This document shows, in pieces, positions 1 through 7,161 of a stretch of DNA of 64,000 nt. A program made the position numbers and the translations under genes. This DNA comes from a bacterium 1xD42-87 (GTDB lineage Bacteria; Bacillota; Clostridia; Lachnospirales; Lachnospiraceae). The stretch lies in NCBI GenBank assembly GCA_003611805.1, contig RAYM01000022.1, positions 57,791 to 121,790 of the forward strand. Reading direction: 5' to 3'. Below the pieces are notes generated by a model. It saw only the letters and a list, made by a program, of their open reading frames with translations. It did not search any database and was not told the DNA's origin. Numbering within the stretch: position 1 is the stretch's first letter; each line of letters begins with the position of its first letter.

Positions 1-728
1 ACGTATGCCGCGTCCTTCTGGTAAGTCTTTGTGATATCCAGAATCGGCTTTGGCATGGTGGCTGAAAAAAGCCCGGTCTGCCGCTTTTCGGGCATCTCCT
101 TGAGGATCGTCTCAATATCCTCCCGAAAGCCCATGTTTAACATTTCGTCCGCCTCGTCCAGCACTACCGTATGCACCTGGTCCATCTTGAGCGTATGTCT
201 GCGCATGTGGTCCATCACGCGCCCCGGCGTTCCCACCACGATCTGCACGCCTGTCTTTAAGTTTTTAATCTGCTTGTAGATTTCCTGCCCGCCGTAAACC
301 GGGAGCACCTTAATCCCGTTCATATACTTGGCGAACTTGCGAAGCTCATCCGCCGCCTGCATTGCCAGCTCCCTTGTGGGGCATAATATCACCGCCTGCA
401 AAGCACGGTTCTCCGGGTCAATTTTCTGTAGAATCGGAATACCAAATGCCGCCGTCTTTCCCGTACCAGTCTGCGCCTGCCCAATAATATCGCGCCCTGT
501 CATAAAGAGCGGAATCGCCTGTTCCTGAATGGGCGTCATATGCTCGAAGCCAAGCTCCTTCACCGCCCGCAGAATCCTGTCGTCAATGCCTGCGTCCTCA
601 TAGCGCCGCCCCTCTTTCTCTTCCCCTTCCTTCTCATCCGCATCGCCGTCATACCGGTTCGCCGTCAGAATCTCCTTCTCCAGAAAGGTGCCAAAATACT
701 CGTTTTTCTTCTTTTTTTCTTTGCTCAT
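1..728 (-). CDS. DEAD-box ATP-dependent RNA helicase, N-terminal part (cut by window edge)
   Basis: This is the first 242 codons of a superfamily 2 RNA helicase that unwinds or remodels RNA, probably a CshA/DeaD-type enzyme of the cytoplasm. A Lys-rich start (MSKEKKKK) is followed by the Q-motif region (GFEHMTPIQEQ, residues 60-70), Walker A AQTGTGKT (85-92), PTREL (117-121), TPGR (167-170), DEAD (191-194) and SAT (222-224). The C-terminal helicase lobe lies outside the window. The start at 728 has a GAAAGAGG ribosome site. The family and fold are secure; the subtype is not. Confidence 0.93.
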   Translation of the reverse strand, partial: MSKEKKKKNEYFGTFLEKEILTANRYDGDADEKEGEEKEGRRYEDAGIDDRILRAVKELGFEHMTPIQEQAIPLFMTGRDIIGQAQTGTGKTAAFGIPILQKIDPENRALQAVILCPTRELAMQAADELRKFAKYMNGIKVLPVYGGQEIYKQIKNLKTGVQIVVGTPGRVMDHMRRHTLKMDQVHTVVLDEADEMLNMGFREDIETILKEMPEKRQTGLFSATMPKPILDITKTYQKDAAY

Positions 729-877
729 ACCAACCTCTTTCTCTCATTATAAAATCTTGTTTTCTGTACACGGGCTGCCAGCCCGGACCTGTACACAGAA
801 AAGCGCTGCCAGCTTTTGAGGCATGGCAGCACCTGTCAACCACTCTCTGTTTCATTTTATGCTTAAATGTATCTTTA
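729..877 (-). other. Structured leader of the helicase gene
   Basis: This is intergenic DNA between mecA and the helicase start. Two hairpins read in helicase orientation: GCTGCCA/TGGCAGC near 808-832, and a TGTACA...CGGGCT/AGCCCG...TGTACA fold near 770-800. A TATAAT-like -10 lies close to the start codon (about 746-752). DEAD-box genes of the cold-shock type often have long structured leaders, so the hairpins could be regulatory or could terminate mecA transcription. The sequence does not decide. Confidence 0.4.
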
Positions 878-1537
878 TTAAGCGCGGTATATCCTGCGCA
901 GCCTGCTCACTGCCCGGTCTCTGATCAGACACTCGCCGTGCTCTTCCAGATACTGCATCCGCTCGTCGGAAACCGCAATCAGATTCCCGAACTCCACCGC
1001 CTGCGCGCTGATTCTGTTAAACGCCTTATAGGAAAGCCTGTTTTTCTCGAGCACCAGATAATAGTCCTCACCCTCCTTGTAGAGATGGCTCTTCACAGAA
1101 TATGTATTCGGAATCGTCGCCGCGTACTGCATCGTCTGGCGCATGGTACGGAAGACAAACATCCGCCGGTTCTCATCAAAGTCGTCTGGAGCCTGCAGTG
1201 TCTCTCTGGCACATTCCTCCTGCCCGGCAAGCTCCGCACTGAATTCCTGCAGCACCTCCTTTAAGTTCTGCAGCATCTCCTTAAACGCTGCTGGACCTTC
1301 ATCCGTAAAAGTCACCACCAGACCGTTGTCCTTAAGCGGCGTAATCTGCATGGCGATATTGCCATTGCTGATCTGATATCCCACCTCGTCGTGCGCCCTC
1401 TCGATGATATCCCTCAGAAATTCCTCACCTCTCTCGTTGCGCTCAAAGATATCCGATAACGCAAGCCCATACTCTGCCATGTCGTCCGCCGAAACAATAC
1501 ACTGTACTGTCGCATCATTGATCTTTTTATATTTCAT
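878..1537 (-). CDS. mecA: MecA-family adaptor protein
   Basis: This 219-residue protein belongs to the MecA/NfrA adaptor family, which in Bacillus delivers substrates to the ClpCP protease. The N-terminal MKYKKINDATVQCIVSADDM segment and the following DIFERNERGEEFLRDIIE region match the family's substrate-binding half. A variable acidic linker follows, then the C-terminal half that binds ClpC. The start was placed at 1537, where GAGAGG stands about 10 bases upstream; an upstream ATG at 1582 has no good site. The gene has its own promoter in a block shared with the tetR gene at 13 kb. Confidence 0.82.
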   Translation of the reverse strand: MKYKKINDATVQCIVSADDMAEYGLALSDIFERNERGEEFLRDIIERAHDEVGYQISNGNIAMQITPLKDNGLVVTFTDEGPAAFKEMLQNLKEVLQEFSAELAGQEECARETLQAPDDFDENRRMFVFRTMRQTMQYAATIPNTYSVKSHLYKEGEDYYLVLEKNRLSYKAFNRISAQAVEFGNLIAVSDERMQYLEEHGECLIRDRAVSRLRRIYRA

Positions 1538-1578
1538 GTGTTTTCTGACCTCTCTATAAAATAAACACTTACGTCTGT

Positions 1579-1612
1579 GCACTGTTCATTGCCTTCGCGG
1601 AGATTATACCAC
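1579..1612 (-). promoter_or_regulatory. mecA promoter and leader block (copy 1 of a duplicated sequence)
   Basis: Read on the minus strand, this begins GTGG then TATAAT (1603-1608), an extended -10, and continues through GCGAAGGCAATGAACAGTGC. The same 34 bases, with 31 identities, stand upstream of the tetR gene at 13045-13078, again with the -10 at the same place. The block therefore spans the -10 and about the first 20 transcribed bases. Confidence 0.6.
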
Positions 1613-1651
1613 AAAGAAACGCAATAAGAAAGAATCTTATCGCGTTTCTTT
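1613..1651 (-). terminator. Hairpin terminator after the M56 sensor gene
   Basis: AAAGAAACGC (1613-1622) and GCGTTTCTTT (1642-1651) pair perfectly, and inside them ATAAGA pairs with TCTTAT. The hairpin stands 11 bases past the stop of the M56 gene and right before the mecA -10. There is no long U-run beyond the arm. Confidence 0.6.
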
Positions 1652-1661
1652 AAAAAACTTT

Positions 1662-4355
1662 TTATTCATCCAGTTCTTCCCAGTGCGGTTCCTCCCAGTT
1701 TGTGTCGCTGCTGACCGCAAAATGGAGGAAGGGACCGGTGGCTGTACCCGTTTTTCCCACGGTTGCAATTTTTTCTTCCCGCGCCACCTGCTGCCCCTTT
1801 TCCACCTCTATCGTCTTACAATGCGTATAATATGTCATCTGACCGCTCTGCCCATGCCAGAGTACCACATAATTTCCGTTCACCGTGTCAAATCCCGTCA
1901 TACAGACCATGCCGTCTGCTGCAGCAAGGATATCCGCCCCCTCCGGCGCCGCCATGTCCACACCCGTGTGTGTTCTGACCTCGCCCGTAACGGGATGTGT
2001 CCTCTCGCCGTACCCGTCTGAAATTCTGTAAAAATCCGGGCAGGGATTGCTGAATGTAATCTCCAGATCATGGTGCGCCTGTGCCCCGTCTGTCAGCGGT
2101 TTCTCCAGATCGTCCCGTCCCGCTTCCGCAGCGTCATTCGCCAAATGCCCTGCCACCGCATCCGCATTTTCCGACCGGCTCTCAAGCTCCGAAAGCGCCT
2201 TCTCCTGCAAGGGCATATTCGCCACATACGTTTCGTCAATCCTCGGGCGTTCCAGCCTGAACCCGGATGCGCTCTCCTCATCCTCCACGACCTGTACCGT
2301 CAAAAGCGGCAGACCATCAAACCACAGCCCCTCAACGCCCGCAAACTTAAGTCCCGCCGTCAGATACACCGCCGTTCCCTCATACAACGTATCGGAGTAA
2401 ACTTGATAATCGCCCTCGTCGCCGTGATAGTGCAGCGTCTCCTTCTCCGGATCGTCCAAAACAAACCCGACCGTACCGGGGACAATCTGCACATCCTCCG
2501 TTTCCCAGTCCCGATACGCGGAAATATCAATCGCGCCCAGATACATGTCCCCGTCATAGGTCACATGCACCTTTTCCGCCTCTCTGTCAACCTCAAAGGT
2601 CAGATACTTCCTTGCCCACCCGACACAGTCCTCTTCCGTCAGAGTCTGCAGGGCAATTGTGCCGTCATCATAGCGGCTGCCGACGTAAAGCCGCCAGATT
2701 TCCGTGGTGCCGCTCTCCTCGACGGGGAGTTTCCATGCAAATCTTCTGGGCGCCCTGTTCTCCGTGTACTCCAGAATACGGATATTCCCACTGTCTCCAT
2801 TCAGATAGGAAGCACACCACGGTATGTCAAGATTGGTCTCATCCTGCCCGATCCGCACCTTCAGACCCCGGAGTCCGAACGCTTCCGTATAGAGACCGTA
2901 GAGGCGAATCAGTCCCCCCTCTTCCCTGCAGAGCAGATACCAGCCGTCTTCCGGCTCCTCCCCTCCCTTTTTCTCCTGCCATTCATAGTAGGACTGTACG
3001 TCAAATTTCCGATTGTCATGCCCCTCTATCGCGCTATAATGACTCAGCGTATCCTGAAAAGCCGCCTTATCCGCCTCCCGCAAGGCACTCTCCTCCAGCT
3101 CTTTTATCTGTTCTTCGGTAAGCTCTACGTTTTCCACGGCATCCTTTTCGCCTTTCCCTGTTCCTGCTGTCTCCTGCTCACCTGTCCCTTTCGCAGGATC
3201 TGTACTGTCCCGCTCCGCCCCCGTAAAGGCGCAGCCGCAGACCAGAACGACCGCCAGAAGAACCGCCGCCAGAACCGCTCCCCTCGTCCGGCTTTTTTCT
3301 GTAAGCGCTGTGATGCGCTCCCTGACGCTGCGCCAGCCGCCCTCCGTCATAAAAGTCATGCCCGGGCATTTTCCCCTGCATCCTGCGCTCTCTAAAAGGG
3401 CGAGAAGCGTCCTGCCGTAGTCAAACCGGCTCGATTCCCCGAGCAGTTTCACCGCTGCCTCGTCACAGGCAAGCTCACTGTCCTGTCGCGCCGCGTAAGC
3501 CGCCGCCCATACAAGGGGATCAAACCAGTAAACCGCCGCCAGCGCGCAGCGCAGGAACGCCCACAGCCCGTCTCCATGCAACGCATGGCAGTATTCATGT
3601 GCCAGAATATGTGAGAGGTTCTGCTGTACAGCTACGCCCTCTCCGATGTAGATATGCCGTCCGGCAAGGCAGGGACCGGGCAGTCCCTTTACCCGATATA
3701 CTTTCATCCCGCGGCGGGAAAACCGTCCGGCAAACTCTGCCGGAATCTCCTCCGCCGGAAACGCCTTTCGGTTTTTGTGGAGATATCGGATAAAACGATA
3801 TTCCGAGACAACCATATAACCGCCCACGGCCAGAAATCCCATGAGCCAGAGCATTCCCAATACGCCGTTCAGGGAAAGTCCGCTGTTCTCTGCCGCCGCA
3901 AAACTGTCATTCCCTCTCGCCGTGTCTGTCCCCACACCTTCTGCCGTCTCCGGCATGTTTTCTCCAGACGCCGTATTCCCCGCCGTCATCACGACACCGT
4001 TTTCCGCCCCACTCTGTCCGTCCGTCAGCTCCGTTCCCATATGCCGCCCATCAGCATATACGCCGTCCGTCCCACCGTCAGACGCCACATCACGTCCGCC
4101 GTCCGCAGGCATACGCCAGCTGTTCCTCTCTTCAGAGAAAAACGTCTGCGCGCGCTCCCTCATCACCACCGGCACCAAATTCATCACACTGAGCGCGCTC
4201 GTTCCCACGGACGCCGGAACAAGGAGCCGGACCGCCACCAGAATCCACAGCGCATAGCGGAGCCGCATACTGATCTTTCCCTTTGACAGCTTCCGCAGAC
4301 AGAAAATCCCGCAAATTAACGCCGTTGATGTAATCAATATCTCATACAGTATCAC
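1662..4355 (-). CDS. BlaR1/MecR1-like M56 sensor metallopeptidase with a C-terminal M23 domain
   Basis: This 897-residue membrane protein probably senses an envelope signal and relieves repression by the neighbouring BlaI-type protein. The N-terminal third has several membrane helices and the M56 zinc site HEYCH (253-257) with a downstream SELACDE. A further membrane helix with an LVCGC stretch (about 360-375) leads to an external Glu-rich region. A LytM/M23-like domain fills the last 120 residues: HTGVD at 796-800, a THC at 844-846, and GPFLHF, in which Phe876 replaces the first His of the usual HLH while His878 remains. The start is GTG, overlapping the blaI stop (GTGA), so the two are translationally coupled. 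The altered M23 site suggests ligand binding rather than cutting; that is inference. Confidence 0.85.
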   Translation of the reverse strand: MILYEILITSTALICGIFCLRKLSKGKISMRLRYALWILVAVRLLVPASVGTSALSVMNLVPVVMRERAQTFFSEERNSWRMPADGGRDVASDGGTDGVYADGRHMGTELTDGQSGAENGVVMTAGNTASGENMPETAEGVGTDTARGNDSFAAAENSGLSLNGVLGMLWLMGFLAVGGYMVVSEYRFIRYLHKNRKAFPAEEIPAEFAGRFSRRGMKVYRVKGLPGPCLAGRHIYIGEGVAVQQNLSHILAHEYCHALHGDGLWAFLRCALAAVYWFDPLVWAAAYAARQDSELACDEAAVKLLGESSRFDYGRTLLALLESAGCRGKCPGMTFMTEGGWRSVRERITALTEKSRTRGAVLAAVLLAVVLVCGCAFTGAERDSTDPAKGTGEQETAGTGKGEKDAVENVELTEEQIKELEESALREADKAAFQDTLSHYSAIEGHDNRKFDVQSYYEWQEKKGGEEPEDGWYLLCREEGGLIRLYGLYTEAFGLRGLKVRIGQDETNLDIPWCASYLNGDSGNIRILEYTENRAPRRFAWKLPVEESGTTEIWRLYVGSRYDDGTIALQTLTEEDCVGWARKYLTFEVDREAEKVHVTYDGDMYLGAIDISAYRDWETEDVQIVPGTVGFVLDDPEKETLHYHGDEGDYQVYSDTLYEGTAVYLTAGLKFAGVEGLWFDGLPLLTVQVVEDEESASGFRLERPRIDETYVANMPLQEKALSELESRSENADAVAGHLANDAAEAGRDDLEKPLTDGAQAHHDLEITFSNPCPDFYRISDGYGERTHPVTGEVRTHTGVDMAAPEGADILAAADGMVCMTGFDTVNGNYVVLWHGQSGQMTYYTHCKTIEVEKGQQVAREEKIATVGKTGTATGPFLHFAVSSDTNWEEPHWEELDE

Positions 4356-4780
4356 AGCTTTTCACCGTCCTTTCCCCGCGCAGTCCGTTCCGCCATGCCG
4401 GCTTCCCTTCTGCTCTGCGCCTCCGCTCTTCCCAGAATCTCGTAAAGCTCCGCGATCTCCGTCTCGGAAAGCGCCTTCTGCTCCACCATCGTATTCAGCA
4501 TCAGTCCCATCCTGCCGTCAAAGACCCGCTCCAGAAACTCTTCTGTCTCCTGCAATGCCGCCTCGTTTCTCCCGATCTTCGGATAGTACAGTTTCGCCCG
4601 CTCGCCCGCCTCATAAAAAACGGCACCCTTATCCTCCATCCGCTTTAAAAAAGTCATAATCGTATGCTTCGTCCATCCTGTAGTCTCCTGAAAGCAGCGG
4701 GTCAGCTGCATAATTGTCTGCGGCGCTTCCTCCCAGAGCACACTCATCACTTTCCATTCCGCCTCTGATAATCTGATCAT
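4352..4780 (-). CDS. BlaI/MecI/CopY-family transcriptional repressor
   Basis: This 142-residue winged-helix repressor has the family opening LSEAEWKVMSVLWEEAP, the recognition region TKHTIMTFLKRMEDKGA, and a dimerisation tail. In this family the partner M56 protease causes cleavage or release of the repressor. The start at 4780 follows AAAGGGGATATTT; earlier in-frame ATGs overlap the operator-promoter side and lack a site. It is the first gene of a two-gene operon and sits just downstream of a large dyad over its own promoter, so it very likely represses itself. Confidence 0.88.
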   Translation of the reverse strand: MIRLSEAEWKVMSVLWEEAPQTIMQLTRCFQETTGWTKHTIMTFLKRMEDKGAVFYEAGERAKLYYPKIGRNEAALQETEEFLERVFDGRMGLMLNTMVEQKALSETEIAELYEILGRAEAQSRREAGMAERTARGKDGEKL

Positions 4781-4834
4781 AAATATCCCCTTTCCGCACG
4801 CATCCATTGCGCTGCCCGTTCTGTCGCCGTGCAA

Positions 4835-4895
4835 GGTTGACATTTGCCTACCATATACATTCCCATCATACTATATTGGTAGGCAACCGTCAACC
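4835..4895 (-). promoter_or_regulatory. Promoter and dyad operator of the BlaI/BlaR-like operon
   Basis: Two nearly identical 18-base arms face each other: 4835-4852 and 4878-4895, core GGTAGGCAA / TTGCCTACC. On the minus strand a TTGACG (4888-4893), 17-base spacer, TATGAT (4865-4870) promoter is embedded, so one arm fills the -35 and spacer and the other covers the start of transcription. This geometry blocks polymerase when the repressor is bound. The site does not match the classic TACAnnTGTA BlaI box. Confidence 0.8.
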
Positions 4896-5036
4896 TATAT
4901 TTTCCATTGTGATGGCTCACCATTTTTAATCGTCTGTCTTTATCATCTCACCGTTTATTTTGTCGCGCTCTTTGTATTTTTTATGTATTTTTTTAGACCA
5001 TTCATTTCATTTTATATAAAAATCTGCTAAAATAGG

Positions 5037-5142
5037 GTTAAGGAAAAAGGATTCATGCCGATATCCTTAACAGAACAAGGAGTTCGCTGTGCAGCAAAGG
5101 ATATGGCCATATCGATACGCACAAATATGAATCCAAGGAGGG
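5037..5142 (+). promoter_or_regulatory. Sigma-28-like promoter and folded leader of the small gene at 5.2 kb
   Basis: TTAA (5038-5041), 15 bases, then GCCGATAT (5057-5064) fits the flagellar sigma-28 consensus very well. A sigma-A-like TAAAAT lies just upstream at about 5029-5034. The region can fold: GGATTCAT (5049-5056) with ATGAATCC (5127-5134), and inside it ATATCCTT (5061-5068) with AAGGATAT (5097-5104). A perfect palindrome GATATGGCCATATC lies at 5100-5113. The outer stem ends directly at the ribosome site AAGGAGGG (5135-5142). Confidence 0.55.
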
Positions 5143-5155
5143 ATCAGCGCAATCT

Positions 5156-5209
5156 ATGCAAATGAATGGTATTATAAGGTTGACGCGGTTATGGCGGTCA
5201 CCCCGGTAA
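5156..5209 (+). CDS. 17-codon reading frame behind the strong ribosome site (leader peptide or broken 5' end)
   Basis: The first ATG after AAGGAGGG opens MQMNGIIRLTRLWRSPR and stops at 5207-5209, inside the 70-residue frame that follows. Its opening resembles the MNNMNG start of the DUF6033 gene at 7.16 kb. It may be a leader peptide that couples translation to the next frame. Alternatively it is the true start of that protein separated by a one-base change, since a single extra base near 5169 would give MQMNG-YYKVDAVMAVTPVNK. Confidence 0.35.
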   Translation: MQMNGIIRLTRLWRSPR

Positions 5210-5403
5210 ACAAGTCAGCTTCTGACAAAAATCGCCAGTCCAAGCAGAACCCGTCCAAAACCTTCGCTAAAAAGTTCTTTTCCGAAGTATTAGACGAGGA
5301 GTTTGAAAAGGAGCGGAATCGGAATATCGAAGTTCGCACGAATGGGTATACAAGAAATGCTCTTCCTTTTCAGAATTTTGTGAATTTGCGGGAATATTCT
5401 TAA
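5191..5403 (+). CDS. Small basic protein of unknown function, probably sigma-28 controlled
   Basis: I do not recognise this 70-residue protein. It starts MAVTPVNKSASDKNRQ, is rich in Lys, Arg, Asn and Ser, has a central FAKKFFSEVLDEEFEKERNR helix and ends NLREYS. No signal peptide or membrane segment is visible. The ATG at 5191 has no ribosome site of its own. The same frame is open back to the AAGGAGGG at 5135, and an in-frame ATC at 5152 has ideal spacing, so either a rare start, coupling to the 17-codon frame or a frameshift is involved. The flagellar-type promoter and the similar style of the DUF6033 gene suggest a motility-associated product. Confidence 0.5.
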   Translation: MAVTPVNKSASDKNRQSKQNPSKTFAKKFFSEVLDEEFEKERNRNIEVRTNGYTRNALPFQNFVNLREYS

Positions 5404-5424
5404 AATTGCAAAAAATACGAAAGA

Positions 5425-5464
5425 AATCAGAAACCTCAGCGCGTCCGTACTGAGGTTTCTGATT
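5425..5464. terminator. Bidirectional terminator
   Basis: Perfect 15-base arms, AATCAGAAACCTCAG (5425-5439) and CTGAGGTTTCTGATT (5450-5464), are flanked by A-rich and T-rich runs. It separates the convergent small gene and the Rrf2 gene. Confidence 0.88.
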
Positions 5465-5501
5465 TTTATTATATGCGCCGCCGCCTGTTTTTCTTTTTCA
5501 T

Positions 5502-5936
5502 CTATATAATATAGTTCCCGCTCTTTTCCTCGTGCCATTCTACCAGGTCTGCCAGCGTCACGCGGTCCACCACGTCGCTGACCGCCTGATTCAGCATCTG
5601 CCACAGCCGCAGCGTGACACACCCCTCCTGCCTCTCGCAGGCATTGACTTCGTCTTCCAGGCACGCCACCGGGGCGAGCGACCCTTCCGTCAGGCGCAGA
5701 ATCATACCGACCGTATACTGCGCCGGATCCTTCATCAGATGATATCCGCCCTGCGGTCCTCTGATGCTCTTCACATATCCCGCCTTATTCAATATGGAGA
5801 TGATCTGTTCCAGATACTTTTCCGAAATCTCCTGCCTTGCCGCAATATCCTTAATTCTGACCGGATCACCCGTGTCATAAACCGCCAGATCCAGCATCAG
5901 TCTCAGCGCATACCTGCCTTTTGTGGAAATTTTCAT
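5502..5936 (-). CDS. Rrf2-family transcriptional regulator
   Basis: This 144-residue winged-helix regulator has the family start MKISTKGRYALRLMLDLA, a recognition helix region ISEKYLEQIISILNKAGYV and the wing SIRGPQGGYHL. Three cysteines (CLEDEVNACERQEGC, about 92-106) are spaced as in Rrf2 proteins that bind an iron-sulfur cluster (IscR, NsrR type). The protein therefore may sense iron-sulfur, redox or NO status, although CymR-type cysteine regulators are also related. The ribosome site is GGGAGGG. It is monocistronic, with a good promoter just upstream, and no iss/suf genes are adjacent. Confidence 0.9.
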   Translation of the reverse strand: MKISTKGRYALRLMLDLAVYDTGDPVRIKDIAARQEISEKYLEQIISILNKAGYVKSIRGPQGGYHLMKDPAQYTVGMILRLTEGSLAPVACLEDEVNACERQEGCVTLRLWQMLNQAVSDVVDRVTLADLVEWHEEKSGNYII

Positions 5937-6018
5937 CCTCTGCCCTCCCTTCCTGTCTCCAAGAACGCCTGCACAATATCTTCTGTATTCCTATCGTGTT
6001 AATATACTTTATGTGACC

Positions 6019-6047
6019 GTTATACTATAAAAGAGACATGCTGTCAA
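6019..6047 (-). promoter_or_regulatory. Promoter of the Rrf2 gene
   Basis: On the minus strand TTGACA (6042-6047), a 17-base spacer and TATAAC (6019-6024) form a near-consensus sigma-A promoter, with an AT-rich start region of about 80 bases before the start codon. It lies just past the stop of the Uma2 gene. Confidence 0.8.
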
Positions 6048-6054
6048 GAAAGGC

Positions 6055-6930
6055 TTATTTCTCGCTGAACTGTTGCGTCTCCTCCTCCATGCCCGGAAGG
6101 CTGTCGAACCTGTCGATGGCGCGGTTAATCTTTTCCAGATCGATCCGCAGCCGCCCCCCGTAAAGCTGTACGCCTGCCTCCCCTTTCAGCGGATAAATAT
6201 AGGGAATCGCGTCCTCCTCCACCAGATAGACGATCAGAATCCTCTTATCCGTGTCGATCGCCCAGTATTCCTTCACACCCGCCTCCATGTACTTCATCAG
6301 TTTCAGGGTGATATCCCGTTTCTTCGTGGACTTGGACAAAACCTCCAGCACAAAATCCGGCGCGCCGTATATGCCGAAATGCTTCACCTTTTTCGGGTCG
6401 CAGACGATAATCACATCCGGCTGTATCATTGTCTTGACACTGCGGTCAAGCTGTACGTCAACCGGCGATATGAAAGGGATGCACTCCCCGCCGTTTTCCT
6501 CGATAAATTCCGAAATCCACCTGTAAACCATACCGGCAATGTGCTGATGCAGCGTCGAGGGCGCCGCCATGTCATAAAAAATACCGTCGATCAGCTCCAC
6601 CCGCCTGTCATCGGGCAGGGCATAATATTCCTGGAGGGTAAACTCCCCCTGTTCCACATAAATGCGCTCCGCCCCGTAAACCCGCGGCTGGTTGAGCGTC
6701 CACGGCTGTGAATCCATCTGGTAAGTGTACGCCTTTCCCGGATACAGCTTTTCATCCCCGAGCAGCACCTTCTCCAACGCGTCCAGCGTAGCTTTTCTGG
6801 GGTTCACGCTGTCCCCCCGCAAAAGCTTCTGCAATGTCCCAATGGGCACCCCGCTGTACTCGGACAGCTTCGCCACACTGTATCCCCGCTCTTCCTTAAT
6901 ACGCAGAATATCCGCCAGCAAAAGGCTCAT
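6055..6930 (-). CDS. XRE-type helix-turn-helix plus Uma2-family (DUF820) nuclease-fold protein
   Basis: This 291-residue protein joins an N-terminal HTH (about 1-60, YSVAKLSEYSGVPIGTLQKLLRGD) to a Uma2 domain (about 95-280) of the PD-(D/E)XK fold. Visible family landmarks are FTLQEYYALPDD, RVELIDGIFYDM, QPDVIIV, DFVLEVLSKSTKKRD and EYWAID. Uma2 proteins are common in cyanobacteria and Firmicutes; their function is largely unknown, though several behave as endonuclease-like proteins. AAAGGAGGGAGCGTT precedes the ATG. The DNA-binding half may repress its own gene. No partner gene is adjacent. Confidence 0.85.
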   Translation of the reverse strand: MSLLLADILRIKEERGYSVAKLSEYSGVPIGTLQKLLRGDSVNPRKATLDALEKVLLGDEKLYPGKAYTYQMDSQPWTLNQPRVYGAERIYVEQGEFTLQEYYALPDDRRVELIDGIFYDMAAPSTLHQHIAGMVYRWISEFIEENGGECIPFISPVDVQLDRSVKTMIQPDVIIVCDPKKVKHFGIYGAPDFVLEVLSKSTKKRDITLKLMKYMEAGVKEYWAIDTDKRILIVYLVEEDAIPYIYPLKGEAGVQLYGGRLRIDLEKINRAIDRFDSLPGMEEETQQFSEK

Positions 6931-7049
6931 AACGCTCCCTCCTTTTCAAAGATCACCACTTTTTATTATTATATATCCTTTTTTATTACTATTCAACCTT
7001 TAATTAATGTAAAAGGCAAAAAACAGGACTATTTTCCCATTTCATCTAT

Positions 7050-7076
7050 TAAGAAATTTCTGTCAGCGGGCGATAT
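7050..7076 (+). promoter_or_regulatory. Sigma-28-like promoter of the DUF6033 gene
   Basis: TAAG (7050-7053), a 15-base spacer and GGCGATAT (7069-7076) match the TAAA-N15-GCCGATAT flagellar consensus at 3 of 4 and 7 of 8 positions. No good sigma-A promoter competes with it in the 230-base gap. Confidence 0.6.
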
Positions 7077-7082
7077 ATAGAA

Positions 7083-7154
7083 TAAGAGGTGAAGTCCGAA
7101 GACCTCCCGACGGGTAAACGGATTTACAGTGTAACCAGTTAAAGCTAAGGAGGG
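7083..7154 (+). promoter_or_regulatory. Leader with two mutually exclusive stems over the ribosome site
   Basis: CCTCCC (7103-7108) can pair with GGAGGG (7149-7154), which is the ribosome binding site, and so hide it. The same segment read as ACCTC (7102-7106) can instead pair with GAGGT (7086-7090) just after the predicted transcription start, freeing the site. Between them are an AAACGG/GTAACC-rich loop and a small TTAC/GTAA hairpin. This is the layout of a translation-controlling switch; I cannot match it to a known riboswitch class. Confidence 0.4.
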
Positions 7155-7161
7155 CAAGAAC

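Noticed and set aside
2070..3395. Long plus-strand reading frame of 441 codons opposite the M56 gene
   Set aside because: It is antisense to a well-supported gene, has no ribosome site and has an Arg/Pro/His-rich shadow composition.
6055..6930. Uma2 protein as one half of a restriction or toxin-antitoxin system
   Set aside because: No methylase, specificity subunit or small partner gene is adjacent.
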